In this document: positions 1 through 12,220 of the stretch, piece by piece
Layout of the letters: the number at the start of each line of letters is the position of its first letter
How positions within the stretch are numbered: position 1 is the first letter of the stretch
Source of the DNA: Imbricaverruca yamaguchii
Taxonomy: Eukaryota; Arthropoda; Thecostraca; Neoverrucidae
Assembly (NCBI GenBank): GCA_034440575.1
Contig: JAOTOL010001220.1
Span: 124,001 to 188,000, forward strand
Direction of reading: 5' to 3'
Length of the DNA: 64,000 nt
The notes under the pieces: generated by a model
What the model was told of the DNA's origin: nothing
What the model saw: only the letters and a program-made list of their open reading frames with translations
Databases searched by the model: none
Position numbers and translations under genes: made by a program

Positions 1-550
1 GCACTTAGACCCAACAATTTCGCGCCTCTTCCCTTGAAAATCACGTTGGGGAAAAAACCTCACGCCGGAGCTCCACAAGTCTCAGCTGAAGTCTCATAGA
101 ATCAATTTATACCCTGCATGTCAATCCGTGCCCACAAATGTTGCGTGAAGAACAGTCTCTTAAAATCGTCTCGGGCCTGGAAAGGAAACGTGTAGTGCAC
201 ATTAAAAAATGGCACCGGGAGCCCGAAGAATCGCGCCGAGGCCCAAAAACGTCGTGGAAAGTGCTTGCAAACGGTATAACTGGACTCCAAAGTTATAAAT
301 GGGACTTCATCGAATGGACCCTAGCACCGGAAAATTCAGAGCATGTCCCAAAATAAAATTAGCCGAAAAACTTTTCTACTCTGAAGGATGCCATTGGTTA
401 AAAAACATACCTCGTTGAGCAGATGCATTGGCGTACGAAGGAAGAACCTTCTATACTCCACCCAGTCCCTCCGCCTCTCCTGAACGGGTGGTTTCCTAAG
501 AATCGCGCTGGGGTCCCGAAAAATCGCGCTAGGTCCCATTCTAGGACCCA
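1..550. repeat. Degenerate ~20-22-bp tandem repeat, left block
   Basis: Recurring diverged units of the type aaaaatcgcgccgaggccc occur about every 20-22 bp (clear at 200-245 and 490-540). The same motif resumes after the transposon at 555-1385, so this looks like one old satellite-like array interrupted by an insertion. No coding potential is seen; short frames here are accidental. Confidence 0.5.
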
Positions 551-554
551 TTAA

Positions 555-1385
555 GCCGTCATATCTCGGGGGGGTGGGTCTTCAACCGCCCCCTCAGGTT
601 TTTCGCAGATAGTGGACGAACGGCGCGACGGAGCGCGCCAAAATTTGGTGTACCTTTCCTACATCAATTTGGCATGTTGTTTCAAAATTTTGAAGTCAGG
701 TCATCTAGGGTCAGCGAGTTAGTCAAGGTCAAGTTAGGTCACCTCCAAAAAAAGTCAGTCGTCACGATTTAACGGATACAAATATTTTAATGAAACTTTC
801 AGCGTTTGCTTATCTTTATGGATGCAACAAAACGTATGAGTAGAATTTTTCTTTTCTTTTTCGTTTTTGACTACATATAAATGTTGCATATTTGGCAATT
901 GCAGTTCAATAGAAGATTCTGGCTAAAATAAGCATTTATTGTGAGGGCAAGTTGACATCCAACAACGTTTCTCTGTCTGCTCCACCCATTGGAAAAGGAA
1001 AATTATAGAAAACTTGAAAATTCAAAATTTTGAAATAAAAACAAAATATTGTCATTTCTGGGGGTCAAAAACTTGCATAGCCCTGGTCAATTTCGCTGTC
1101 CTTTTCTCATTCCAACTAAGTTTTTTTCCTCTCATATATCCCCAAAATGAACTCCCCAGAGCCAAAAACATGATGCAAGTCGTGAAGAGTCGTGCACAAT
1201 CTAGCCCCCTAGTGACGTCACTTTTGTGAAAATTGTTTTGGGGGTGAATCCGGACCCCACTCGTCGAGCGCTTTCCGATGACACCTCTTTTGTTTTCGTG
1301 CGACGCTTAGTTTGGATCTTAGAGGGGGTTACTATCCGCCCCCCCTAGACGGGGTGTGCGGATCTGACCGGAGAGACGGCGCGGG
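555..1385 (+). mobile_element. TTAA-flanked non-autonomous DNA transposon, family 1, copy A
   Basis: Shares long stretches with copies at 14638-15203 (reverse), 17236-18890 and 30965-31435. Examples are caatttggcatgttgt, gcgtttgcttatcttta and gtcgagcgctttccgatgac. The left edge abuts TTAA (551-554). The right edge reads cggcgcggg followed by tgaa (1386-1389), the inverse of the TTAACCCGCGCCG left edge of the 17.2-kb copy, with the TTAA mutated. TTAA targets and short inverted ends suggest a piggyBac-type family. No transposase is present. Confidence 0.65.
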
Positions 1386-1395
1386 TGAATATCGT

Positions 1396-2470
1396 ATGTG
1401 GCCCCCAGAATTAACGTAGGGAAGCTCTAAATGAACAAACGGGCACCAAAAAAAAAGAATCGCACCGGGCCGGAACATTTGCGCCGGGCCCTGAAAAATC
1501 GTGCTGAGGCCCTGCTAAGTACAACGTATTCCGCGAACTCGCGCCGTGTCCCGTAGATATCGCGATCGGGACTCAAAATTTCCGTTGATTGTCCCAAAAA
1601 TGTGGTTCCGGCATCACAAATTCACAAATTCCCCTCATGGCTTCCACAAATTGGAGTCGATGGCTCCAAATAAGCAGAGCGAGGCCAAACAAAATTGCGT
1701 CGGGATTAAACAAAATCAAGTCCGAGACCTCTAAAATAAGGAGGTATTCCGATAAATGTATGTCCGAGCTAGGAAAATCGTTCCGGTGCCAAAACACCAC
1801 CAGATACCTTAAAAAATCGAGTACAGCACCGAAAAACATGCTGGAACTCTAAAAATCGCGGCGGAACACCTAAATATGGCACCCGGTACCCGAAGAATCA
1901 GGACTATGCAATATACAGAAGAAGCCATCAAATATTGCGCCAACCCCAGAAAACTGGCGTCAGGTCTCCCGGGACAACGCGCGAGGAACCGAAAAGTCGT
2001 GGTGGGACCCAGAGAAATTGTCTCACAGCACACAAAATTGTCCTTGAGTCCCACGAATATAAGATCAGAAGCCTAAAGAAGGACAGCGGTACTCTAAGCG
2101 GCACACCAGGCCCTCCAATGCGTACTAAGTCTAGCAAAAAATAACAGTAGAGAATTAAGCATGCGTTGAAACTCTAAATAAGCAAATCAGGAGCTCTAGA
2201 ACACAATGGAGGCCCTCAAAGCACACCAAAGCCATGCGACCTCATGTGGCCTCAAAACAGGCTGGGGCCGTCAGAATGTGCAAAGAAACATGGTCTAAGG
2301 AATGAACAAAAAGACCGTGTACTAAATAACACATCGAGGTCTTCGAAAATGCGCCGATACCTAAAAAATATAATCTATGCACAAATCAACAACACAGCTC
2401 TAAAAGGAGTCGGAGTCTCAGAAATGTGCGCTGCCACTAAAAGAAAAAAATGTCTGGAGCCCTAAAGCAC
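1396..2470. repeat. Degenerate ~20-22-bp tandem repeat, right block
   Basis: Continuation of the array at 1-550: gaatcgcaccgggcc / catttgcgccgggccc / aaaaatcgtgctgaggccc at 1457-1520, then units such as ccaaacaaaattgcgtcggg near 1684, decaying towards 2470. Unit spacing is 20-22 bp with heavy divergence. Confidence 0.5.
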
Positions 2471-3460
2471 ATAGGTAGACAATGAAAAATGCAATGAGTC
2501 CAAAGAAAAAACCTACATCGAGCCTGAGTTCTGTTGCCAACATGGGAGCTTATTTAACCAAAGAACTGAGGTGCGTAAAATCTCAGCGGGTATCCGTATT
2601 TCTTAACCACCGGAAAATATGGGAAGAAGATAACTAATCATCAATTTAAATTTATATGATTTTCCCAACAAACCTCCATACAAAGCATTCCACACATCAA
2701 ACATGGCACAAGTCATGCAGTCATAAAGTGTTTAGATATAATAAGAGCCATACGGGCCCATCCAGTTAAGAACAAAACTATCATGTGACAGCAATTAGCA
2801 AAATTAGAGGCCTTGCGGAAACAGCAAAATCGCACAAGGTGTGGCGGATGCACCAAATGCGCAAGGTGCACTTGTTTTTTTTGCGTGTTTTTTTGCGCAT
2901 TGAAAATGCGCAAGCCTATTTTCAATCTTTTGTTTAAAAATTGAAAATAGCTCCTTTGAGGAAAAAAGATCGTGGTCGAAATCAGGCAAAACTTTGGCTA
3001 AGTAGGCACCCTCGAATTCAGTTTTTCCCTGCAGCATAAATCCTAGGAATGCCACTGCAAAGGACAACGAACTGAACAGTTTACTCACGAGAGTTTTCAT
3101 CCATGACGCTCACAGCATTTAAGTAGTATGACAATAGTATGACGTGCTATGACAAAGTTAGGCGAAAAAGGGGTTGAATCGAAGTATTGAAGTCTCTTAT
3201 CTGCTTTTCTATAGGTGGTCTTCTCAACTCAGTTTTTGGTGGGTACATTTTAGAATCGCTGGAGCACAATCATACATTGGACATGGCACTACAAAGTACC
3301 TATTCCGGGGATAAGTAGGGGTACTTACCAGGAGCGAATAAAACTGAGGCAGGAAAGAAGGGGAGCACAGAAGGTGCTGCACCACTCTTCCTCCCCTGCA
3401 AAGGTGGTGTCCCTTGCCATGGAATAGGCGCCATCTCTACCCTCCTCCTACGGCGCAACA
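2471..3460. other. Repeat-poor AT-rich DNA with one unassigned minus-strand frame
   Basis: A minus-strand open frame runs from 3100 to 2804 (98 codons). It could instead be an exon entered through an acceptor-like ctttgcag near 3057, reading on through a lysine-rich stretch. I do not recognise it. A palindrome (gcgcattgaaaatgcgc, about 2894-2910) and an inverted repeat around attttcaat/attgaaaat lie inside. It could be a transposon fragment. Confidence 0.2.
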
Positions 3461-3481
3461 CACACACACACGCACACACAT

Positions 3482-3544
<63 letters not shown>

Positions 3545-3638
3545 TGTATATATATGTATATGGGTATATATATACCCATATATATGGGTATATATACCCA
3601 TATATATGTTATATATATATTTACATATATATACACAT

Positions 3639-3692
<54 letters not shown>

Positions 3693-3705
3693 GTATATAC
3701 ATATA
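3461..3705. repeat. Compound (CA)n-(TA)n microsatellite
   Basis: A short (CA) run changes into (TA)n, with interspersed tatgggtata/tatacccata palindromic segments. It creates spurious Tyr-Ile-repeat frames on both strands. Confidence 0.95.
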
Positions 3706-4910
3706 CTTCAAAATGTCAGAGTAAGAACCAGGGGTGGGGACAGAGGAGCCATCCCTCCCAGAACGTTAAACGAGCTTAGTATATTGACCCAATCGATCGA
3801 TTAGATATGGGCTCTGTATGGAAAGAGTGACCCTAGATGACCCTTGAACCCCCTTCCCACCCATTATTTGTTACTCATACATCGAGCCGATCTCAGGTCG
3901 ATAATAGCATTTGCCGGTGTCCATCCGACATCCAGCCGCTGTTCACGTCACTTTGGCCTCGACGTTGATCTCGGTACGACGTTGGGCCGACGTTGGGCCG
4001 CACTCAAGCGGAAGTGTTCCGACTGTCCTGCCGAAGTTGATCTGCCGTCTGGCCGACATCTCCTTTGGTGATGTCCTTTGGCTGGATGACTCCTTTGGTT
4101 AACCTACAGGGGCCATTGAACGTCAACAAGACGGATTATCACGATCTGGCCAAAAGTCGCCTCAGTAGTACTTCTCGATGAGACGAACGCAACTATGCTC
4201 TTCGCACAGCTTCACAATCAAATTCGTAACCTCCAAGTATTGTCAACACTAAAGGTCAATACGGCGAACTATCGCGATTTCGCCCAAAATGGCCTGACTA
4301 ATTGACATATAATCGATATGATAAGCAGTCATCATATCTCACATTTTCACAATCAAATTCGCGGCCTTCATGTGTCATCGACGCATTCCGAATAAAATTG
4401 TTCATGCTAATTTTGGTAGTCATATTCCAAACATTGTTGAGGTCATTAGGTAATTTTGCATGAAATATCGATAGTCCGCCACATTGAGGTGTGACGACCA
4501 TGGCTTCTGGAGGCTACGACTTTTGTTGTATAACTGTACGACACGTACATCTGTGTTTGGCGAGTCGATCAGCACTACCGAAGCCGTTTTTGCGAAATTG
4601 TTAGTGTGCCGAATCTGGATAAGAATTGTTATATTTCGAATACTTCGATGACTCCTGGAGCTCAGAAATTCCATTGTGAAACTGCGCACCATGCATGAGT
4701 GTGCTTGGCTTGCGAGGAGTACTACTGGTCAACTTTTTTTGCGGATTCGTCAAGCCTATTGAGCTAGTATTTCCATGACCTCCGATGGAATTCGCTAATT
4801 TCATTTTATTTTATTTTAACATTCAGATATGAAATGCAAAAGAACTCCGAGAAGGCCATCAACACTTTTCGAATTCTTTCTTATGCCTCCAAGATTTATA
4901 TATATGCACA

Positions 4911-4913
<3 letters not shown>
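3706..4913. other. No recognised gene
   Basis: Mixed-composition DNA. 4140-4800 carries several overlapping short minus-strand frames and two related stretches beginning cacaatcaaattcg (4213 and 4350), suggesting an old dispersed repeat I cannot name. Confidence 0.3.

Positions 4914-4971
<58 letters not shown>
4914..4971. repeat. (TA)n microsatellite
   Basis: About 28 uninterrupted TA units. Confidence 0.95.
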
Positions 4972-4974
<3 letters not shown>

Positions 4975-6880
4975 TTGGAGATATAGGGAAGATTTCCTGT
5001 AGTGTTCAGGGTCTTCACCGAGTTTTTTTGCATCTCTTCTCTGAACTTGAGTAGTTCATCGTTCAAGGCTTCTACAAAAAGTCTCGTCAATATATGTCCT
5101 GTAGATTTAGACAGGAAGGATAATGCATATGTAGGCAACGCACTTGACATCTTGTACTAATCTAGCGCATTGTGGAGCGATCTCCGCCACCCCTGAGAGA
5201 GAACCTCTAGTGAACCCCGTGATCCGGCATCCCATCCTTCGTGCAACACTCCTGGAAAAGACTGATCAGCACTGTCGCTACTACCTTAAGACAAATCCTT
5301 GGCGACATCCCCTTAGTTGGCCTGTCACATCCTTAAACAAAATTTTCGAAGTGTACTTTGCATAGGATTTTGAAGAGAACGAAATTCTTCGGCACAATGC
5401 CGTCAATTCCATGACAATGAACGGCGAAGATTGAAAAGCATCTAATAGGTAACAGCTGACTATCTTTTTTCTGATGTAATGCGTAATTTACCGCGTAGAG
5501 GCAGCTGCACTTGCACCCTGACTTATGTGATCTTTACTGACTGTGTGCCGAGCTGTGCTGAACTGTAAGTCTCACTTGTGCCATTGCGCGTTCAGCATGA
5601 CCTGATTATCTGTGCCCACGGCGCTCTGTCTGCAGGGCGTTCTGCATCCGGAGCCTGGTGGCGCGTCTCCAAAATTGGGTCTGGGCCCGTTCAGGCCGGC
5701 TCTGCTGAATCACGCCTGCGTGTGTTGTGGCTCCTAAATGGTCTGTGTATGCGACAAGAATAGCACCGGTTTAGATTATGCTGACAATTTCTGGCAGAAT
5801 GCGTCGAGCGCGAGGCAGAGCCGTTCGTCATCGCCGTGTGGTCATGCGGAATGGCGAGTTTACACTTCCCGGCCAATGATGACACACATTGGGTAACATC
5901 CGATCCGCAGTGTTGAGGGAGCCGGTACAATGTTTGGGCGCGAAGGTGATGATATCAGCTGGCCACCGGGCCTGGTGACGTCATATTTGAAGGTTCGCAG
6001 AAGCAAGCCTGCAAGACGATGATGGATGTTTCGGGTTAGCTCCAGACGCTGCCAGACTGCTATCGGAAGTTGGCTGTTAATCCGCGATCGATTGGGAGCG
6101 AAGAGAGCCAACTCACCGCTTCGTGACTTTTCGTTTATGGCAACGGAACCGCTCCAGCCCCAGAAGAAATGAAGAAGATTTGCTATACGTCGAAGATTTG
6201 CTGACGTACGTCTGTGCCACCTAGACAAGTATTGCTACAGCTTGTAGCAGGATATTTTGTTGTCTTTCATTGCAAATAATATCAGAAATTTCAAGCATCC
6301 TTCTAAAGATCGCCGAAACATTCACTGTGCGTTTTATCAGTTGGTTCCAACGTAGAAGCAGGGACCTGTTGACTCAACTGCCAGCAAAAGAAATGCCAGA
6401 GTTTTGATTGGAATGGCGCGGGATATGGGGGGGGGGGGAGGTTGAGCTTAGAGGCGTGCCGAGCCATCAGAATCACCATCGCCGGCTTTAAAGCGACTGG
6501 ATTTGAAAGGAAGTATAATGCAAGTGTACATTTACGTTATGGGAGTCTTACGTTATGGTGAATGTGACGTTAAGGTGCTGAAGGCGGGGGCTGGGCTGGG
6601 GACATCTCCCGGATGTTTAGTGTTGTTAGTTTTACTTTATTCCCGAACAAGATAATGTGTAGTTGGGGTGGATGAGGATGACAAGAAAGTTGACTTTCCA
6701 GGGTCCCGGCACTAGTTCGTTCTTGTCGGAAAAGCACCGATGGATCTTTACCGTGCGAACAAGGAGGTAATTGTCCGCACTGGCTGTCACGTCAGCTGCC
6801 GCGTGTTAGTTGTTCGTAGTGGTTAATAGCAGCATGCTTTCACGCAGTATTGTGCGTGAGGTTAGCACGGTGTTTTGCAA
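4972..6880. other. No recognised gene or repeat
   Basis: Only short, unsupported frames on both strands. A G homopolymer lies near 6429. Confidence 0.3.
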
Positions 6881-6881
6881 T

Positions 6882-7115
6882 TCGGCTCATCTATGTCCGT
6901 CGTACCCCTGGGTAGCCGGTTTACGTTATAAGAAGGCAAATCGGCTCATCTACGTCGGATGACACCTCTGGGTATGCTAATTTTACGCTATGTTGATTAT
7001 AAAACAAGTCGGCTCATATACGTCCGACGACGCCGCCAGGTAAACATCTATTTTGTATGGGAAAGTAAATCGGCTCATGTACGTCCGATGTCGTTCGTGA
7101 ATGGCTATTTACGTT
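6882..7115. repeat. ~60-bp degenerate tandem repeat, four units
   Basis: The motif tcggctcat(c/a)tacgtccg starts at 6882, 6941, 7009 and 7070 (spacings 59, 68, 61). Each is followed by a weaker ctgggta...ttacgtta block. Confidence 0.7.
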
Positions 7116-7194
7116 ATTCCTATGAGAGCATGCGTGGGCATGCATTGCGTGTTGAAGTACGTATTGAAGTGCGTGCTGAAGTGCGTGTTGGTAT

Positions 7195-7439
7195 GGTGGT
7201 GTTTACGGTGTTCCTGCTGGCTTGATAGCGTACAGCGAGCCAAATAGTAATGTACTGATTTCTGGGTGCTTGTCACCCAGAAGCGATGAAAGCGAGATGG
7301 TAATGTTCTCTTTTTGGCAGAAAACCATAAATGGTAGTCTTCGAGCGTCAAGACTGCTACAGTCTAGCAGGATGTGGCCTGTGCTTAATGTGATGTTGCA
7401 GGTGTCGCCGTTCAATACCTCTTCCAGTTAATGACGTTC
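7195..7439 (-). mobile_element. LINE relic, C-terminal zinc-knuckle region (jockey-like)
   Basis: A minus-strand frame (7415-7203 and a little upstream) reads TCNITLSTGHILLDCSSLDA and later LSSLLGDKHPE. This is the C-terminal cysteine/histidine block followed by the 'LGD' segment seen after reverse transcriptase and RNase H in many jockey/I-type LINEs. The fragment is isolated, with no RT upstream. Confidence 0.6.
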
Positions 7440-8235
7440 GGCCATAACTTCAGTCAATGCCGAGTTAAGCATGCAATTCATCTTTCCAATTGACCCATGA
7501 CAGTCCTTTGTGTGCTAAATTGATTGCTTAAAAATATTTTCTTCTTCAATTAAGCTTTAGCACCAGCTTTATGTCGTGCATTTCAATATAATTGCGCACA
7601 TCAGTGAACGGTACTGTGCATTTGGTATCTACTTACTCGTGATGAATGAGAGAGCTAAGCATGACAATGCTCCTGGACATTGACAAGAAAGAGCTTATCG
7701 GTATTGGTTGGCCATCAAGTCAATCAAATCAAATCAGTTTCGAAAACCACACTCAAGAAGATATTTGACGCTGGAAAAATCCACGGTGGTCAAAGAAGGT
7801 GCATTTGTGTCTTTCAACAGCACCATTTCATGTACTTCACCTGTTTGTAGTTCGTCCACCCGGTATCGGTACTTGAAAACACGTGGTTTTCTCTTTAGCC
7901 ATGCAGCCAGCCATCCGCTTGGGATGGTAATTAATTGCGTCTTACGTTATCCGGATGATGTGATATCTGGTTCTACATGGTAGATCCCGAGGGGCCCTAC
8001 GGAGCTCCTCAGACCTTTAATTCCTCAGCAATATATGCTCTATATCCCCTCGGCGCCCTGCAGGGGTCCATCATCCAAGGAATGAGAAGGGGAGTGGTCG
8101 CCCATCCCCTAGCTATACAATGGGCCCTAGAGAAACTGCTAAAAGCCTGTGAAGTTCTTCAGAACTTCAGTGAGGTCTCCTCAGAGGATCAAAGAGGGAC
8201 GAAGTGGTGACCATAACCTCCCTTGAAGAAATCCG

Positions 8236-8296
8236 CCCCTTCAAGAAGGGCCCTTGTGGCTCATAGTTGCACTAATCTTGATGTCTTAATGTCAAT
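8236..8296 (+). mobile_element. 3' end fragment of an L2/CR1-like LINE
   Basis: gggcccttgtggctcatag and ttgcactaatctt, followed by a short atgtctta-type repeat. The same sequence ends the clearer LINE relic at 38050-38110. Confidence 0.6.
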
Positions 8297-8339
8297 TGTG
8301 CACATGTGCACTTTCCGTTGACGTACATTTTATTAGGTA

Positions 8340-9008
8340 CATGTGCCATTCGCACATTTGCGTTTAAATACATCCGCTTACATACCTTTGCCTTTCGCAC
8401 ATTTGCTCTTACGTAAATCTTCTATCAGTACATTTGCCATACATACTTTTGCGATTCGTATATCTAAGCTTACGTACATCTGCCATGCGTGCTTCTGCGT
8501 TTGCGTCCAAATTTGCATGTGTGCATTCGCGCTGACATACTTTTGCATTTACACACATTTGAAAGTACCCATGCGCATATTTTCGCTTACGTACTTTTGC
8601 ACCTACGTAAATGTGCCATTACCTACATTTGCGCCAACGTACATTTGCGCATACGCACACTTGCGCTCACATACATTTGTGCTTGCGTGCATTTTCCATT
8701 GCGTACATTTACGCGTAAGTACAATTGCGCTTACGTACATTTGTGCTTACGTACTTTTTCACTTTCGTACTTTTGCGCTTCCGTACTTTTGCGCTTACGT
8801 AAATTTGCGCACGCCTATATTTGCGCGTGCGTACATTTGCGTTACATACTGTTGTACTTACGTGCATTTGTACCTGCGTGCGTTTATACATACGTACATT
8901 TGCGCTTACTTACACTTACGTCTACGTACATTTGCGCATACGTGCATTTGCGCTTACACACCTTGTGCTTACGTACATTTGCTCTCACGTAAATTTGCCC
9001 ATACGTAG
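8340..9008. repeat. 16-bp minisatellite array (consensus acgtacatttgcgctt), array 1
   Basis: About 40 diverged units of 16 bp. Three units make 48 bp, so long apparent reading frames with a 16-residue periodicity arise in several frames. These are not genes. Confidence 0.9.
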
Positions 9009-9030
9009 GGGCGGTCGGCCCATGTAAGGC

Positions 9031-9826
9031 ACTAAGGATGTGACTCACCTGAGTAGAGCTGGGAAGTATTTTTGCATGTTATTTTCATAAAATGATGCTT
9101 TCATCCACTGGAGTATAACAAACTTTAAAAACTGGAAACAAATATACATTGGTGACTCATAATTATGTGTGAAAATTAAAGTTCATTTACGTTTACACCG
9201 TTTACATCTTAGCTTCCAGACAGCTCTATCACCGGTCGCAGAGGCTAGCCTCTCGCACATATCGCCATATAGTAAGTTTTCATTTCATAACAAGCGCAGG
9301 GTAGGCCGGGGTCCTCCAATATTGTTTGGCAATCGGTGACGTCACATGGGATAGACAATTACTCAGTCCCGTAGGCGCTCCTGCGAAACTTCCATGTTTT
9401 CCACACGATATTTCCGATCTTAAATAACATCGATATGGGACAAAATGGAGTTCATTTGAAAGCTTGAAGAACCTTGTGCACGAATATGAGCCGTATTTTC
9501 CCTAACACTAAGACTTTTCGCTTGGACCCAAGCTGACCGCATTCATGTCAAGCGTCGTAGGAATCGCGTGTTGCCACGAGTAGTAGCAATATGACGAGAC
9601 AGGCCAACTGAAGATCACGGCCGGGTATGAGGGGTAGAAGCAAGTAAGAGATAACTGTTGCAACATAATTCCTCTCCACTCGGTGCAAGGGCGTAAACAA
9701 GGGTGGGGGTACTGGGGGCATGTTCCCTCATGGGAAGGTGGTACCCATCTGGCCAGAAAAGGGCGCCAGGATTATATTTAGGCTACCGGAGAAGGCACCT
9801 ATACTGGTTGGAATAGCACGCCCTTA
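9031..9826. other. No recognised gene; weak hAT-MITE-like fragment near 9685-9770
   Basis: gtgggggtactgggggcatg...catgggaaggtggtacccatctggcca resembles the left third of the hAT-type MITE at 33710-34004. The rest is unassigned. Confidence 0.3.
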
Positions 9827-9836
9827 TCACTCATGT

Positions 9837-9895
9837 TAGTTAGTTATTAGGGCTTTAGGGCGCGCCGACTGCTGATGTCATATTGCGCCCATTTT
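9837..9895 (-). mobile_element. Very short SINE 3' stub with target-site duplication
   Basis: Only 59 bp of SINE tail (minus strand: gcgccctaaagccctaataa then ctaacta). It is flanked by perfect 10-bp direct repeats tcactcatgt at 9827-9836 and 9896-9905. Related tails occur at 17556-17615 and near 32233. This is an extreme 5' truncation, as expected from target-primed reverse transcription. Confidence 0.6.
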
Positions 9896-10559
9896 TCACT
9901 CATGTGCAGATACGGAACCTGCAGCTGGTTTTCAGGATTGCTTTCCATTTTTCATTCATTTACGTCTAGACCAGGCCTGTTCTTTTCGTATATTTTTGAA
10001 GGGCAAGTGTCCTCGCAATGTTGGCTCTGTCCACTAATAATTTAGACTTTTAACATGGGGTACCATGGAGTATGCACTGAATCGATGTGGGGCTTCCCAT
10101 GAACGTCATGTATTTCACACTGGAATAATCAATAGTAAGAATAACAACAATAATATAATTGCATATATATAATATATAATATGTGTGTGTGTATGCCTGC
10201 AATTTCACTCCTGAAGGTTCAATTTCGGAAGCATTTGAACACGAGGGAGAGGGTTGAAATCCACCGATTTCGGAATGATGGTGATAGGTTTGGCACCTTG
10301 CAGCGCGAAATTAAGTTGTTCATACTCATCTTCACATAAAATAATAATGGGTACTTATGAAAAATACTGGTCGAAATCCGGCAACCTTTTTCTGCCTCAC
10401 CTCACATGGGTGCCACGGACCGCCCTTGCCCATACGTACCAGCCAGAATGTATGAAAAAGCGAAGCAGGCTGTCCTGTCCTGTGTTACATTACAATTAAT
10501 CCTGCCATGTATTCCTGTCCTGTGTAGGGCAAACAAAATGTTGCAATCCGTATTGAATA

Positions 10560-11090
10560 TAGTGCTTTGTTTGGCCTTCAGAATCAAATTACAAGACATT
10601 GGCATCAATGGCAAGCTGGCCACTTTCATCGCTAATTTTCTCACAAATTGCATCTTCGCTGTATACTGTGGTAGCACTTATTCTAAGCGCAAAATTGTTC
10701 GTCAGAGCCTTTCTCTCAGCGACGTTTTTTTTTCTCCTCTCCTACTTCGCTTCTAGTCATGACAAATGACGTTTTAGACCATCTGCCTGTCATTAACACA
10801 AAATTGAGATGAGCTCTCTACACAGAAGATCTGATCATTTGGTGCACGAATTCCTCAAGAAACAAGGCATACCACATCACCTAATTTATCCTGAGTCGCA
10901 CTGATCCATGGCGTTTCCGCTCGGGTTTGCAAATTTCTCACTCAACATCAGAAACCGTTCCCTTTCCTTGTTGTGCATCAGCATACGTCCTCCCTTCTCT
11001 TCGCTTTAAAAAGTTATCCCACCTTCAAACACCTTTACTTCTCCCGGAATGGTGAGACAATTGACTTGAATCAGTTTACTTCTCGCAGAG
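10560..11090 (+). mobile_element. Jockey-like LINE relic, reverse transcriptase core
   Basis: The frame reads DIGINGKLATFIANFLTN then VYCGSTYS, and after a frame break HLPVINTKLR and LYTEDLIIWCTNSSRN. These are the thumb-side and catalytic blocks of jockey-type RT. The catalytic YxDD is present as YTED with stops and frameshifts around it, so the copy is dead. Weaker similarity continues to about 11090. Confidence 0.7.
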
Positions 11091-11384
11091 CACATTACTT
11101 TACTAAGCACATTAAGCGCACAAAACGATGGTGTACACGACGACCAAGTTCTGCTTTGCATGTCCGGTTGCGCAGATAGGTATATCCTGTTCAAAATGCA
11201 GATAGCACCAATTCGCTCTACCCTGGAATACAATGAGTGTGTTTTGAACAGGGCGACGTGAAAGCGACGTGAAAGCAACACGATAGTATGTACAATGATG
11301 TGAGCTACAGGTGAAAACGGACAATTCAAAGTCGAATGATCAAATGTCAATAAAATAGACTTGATGGGATATATACTACGATGA

Positions 11385-11640
11385 TCAACCTTTTTGATAA
11401 TCCAGGGCTATAAAGGCTTTGCTTGATATCTCTGCTAAGCGACGTTTATAGTTTTTAATGGAGCTGTGTGCAGTAATGGGATGAGGTAGGGTGTTCCAGG
11501 TTCCTACCGCCCTGTAAAGGGAAGCAAACCTCGTTGTCTCCATTCTACGAGGAAAGTGCAGTTGAATGACTATAGTGGCACGCGTTTCACGGATTGAGAT
11601 TTCGGTTCGCTTGGTGAGCATATTCTGGAAGGCATTACAG
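11385..11640 (-). mobile_element. LINE relic, C-terminal end of RT ORF
   Basis: The minus frame reads RRMETTRFASLYRAVGTWNT, then LPHPI and later IKNYKRRLAE. This is the common R...F..S...R.....WN.LP......FK..L ending of LINE polymerase ORFs. Only this tail is kept. Confidence 0.65.
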
Positions 11641-12220
11641 GTATTTTATAGTAAATTGCGTTTAAAATTTGATGCAGTCACGCTGGACAATGAGTGAGGT
11701 AACAAACAAAAAAAAAACACTCCTAGTCTCCGACATCGCAGAACACTCCAACAGCAAACCATATCAGAACATAGCACAAGCTAATCACCATGCTAACTTG
11801 ATCCTCAGCCTGTTCGGCGCACGCTTAAAAATATATGTAATACTACAATTTATTCCACATATCTTCACCACAACTCTTACATTTCCGTACGCCCTTTCAG
11901 AATCCTTCGCTCTCCTCCCTCCCATCTGGAACATAAACATATCGCCATTGAATACGTCGTGAAGCAAGAATGTATTCCAATCTTTTGGAGCAAATAAACA
12001 ATTTTGTGAATGAAGAAGCTTATACCCAACACTTGTGCTTATGCATAGATATCTCCTGTACCAGTGAGGGTATGGGAACAACATGGTGCGTTGGCCTTGG
12101 CACTGGCGAAGCAAATTAGTACAACTCCGCACGATTTGCACAGGAGAGTTAGTGAGGGTGAAGCCAGACTTCGCTCATAAAGAGGGATTGGCGGTAGCCT
12201 GATAGGGTGGTCGGGATTTT
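11641..12220. other. No recognised gene
   Basis: Contains a minus-strand frame of 118 codons (12141-11785) that I do not recognise. It may be more of the adjoining LINE or its flank. Confidence 0.2.

Larger units (their letters stand above)
7940..9030 (+). mobile_element. Array-bearing repeat element, copy 1
   Basis: Resembles 12221-13005 in order of parts. A leader holds ggatccc/agatcccgaggggccc-type sequence and a block gggtccatcatcc...ggggagtggtcgccc, which matches gggccatcatatccgg...gggagtggccacc in the other copy. A 16-bp minisatellite comes next, then a terminal ggcggtcgg. No coding region is seen. The class is unknown; elements with internal tandem arrays (for example Helentron-like) are one possibility. 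Confidence 0.45.

Noticed and set aside
8340..9008. CRISPR-like array
   Set aside because: Head-to-tail degenerate 16-bp tandem repeat without unique spacers, in an animal genome.
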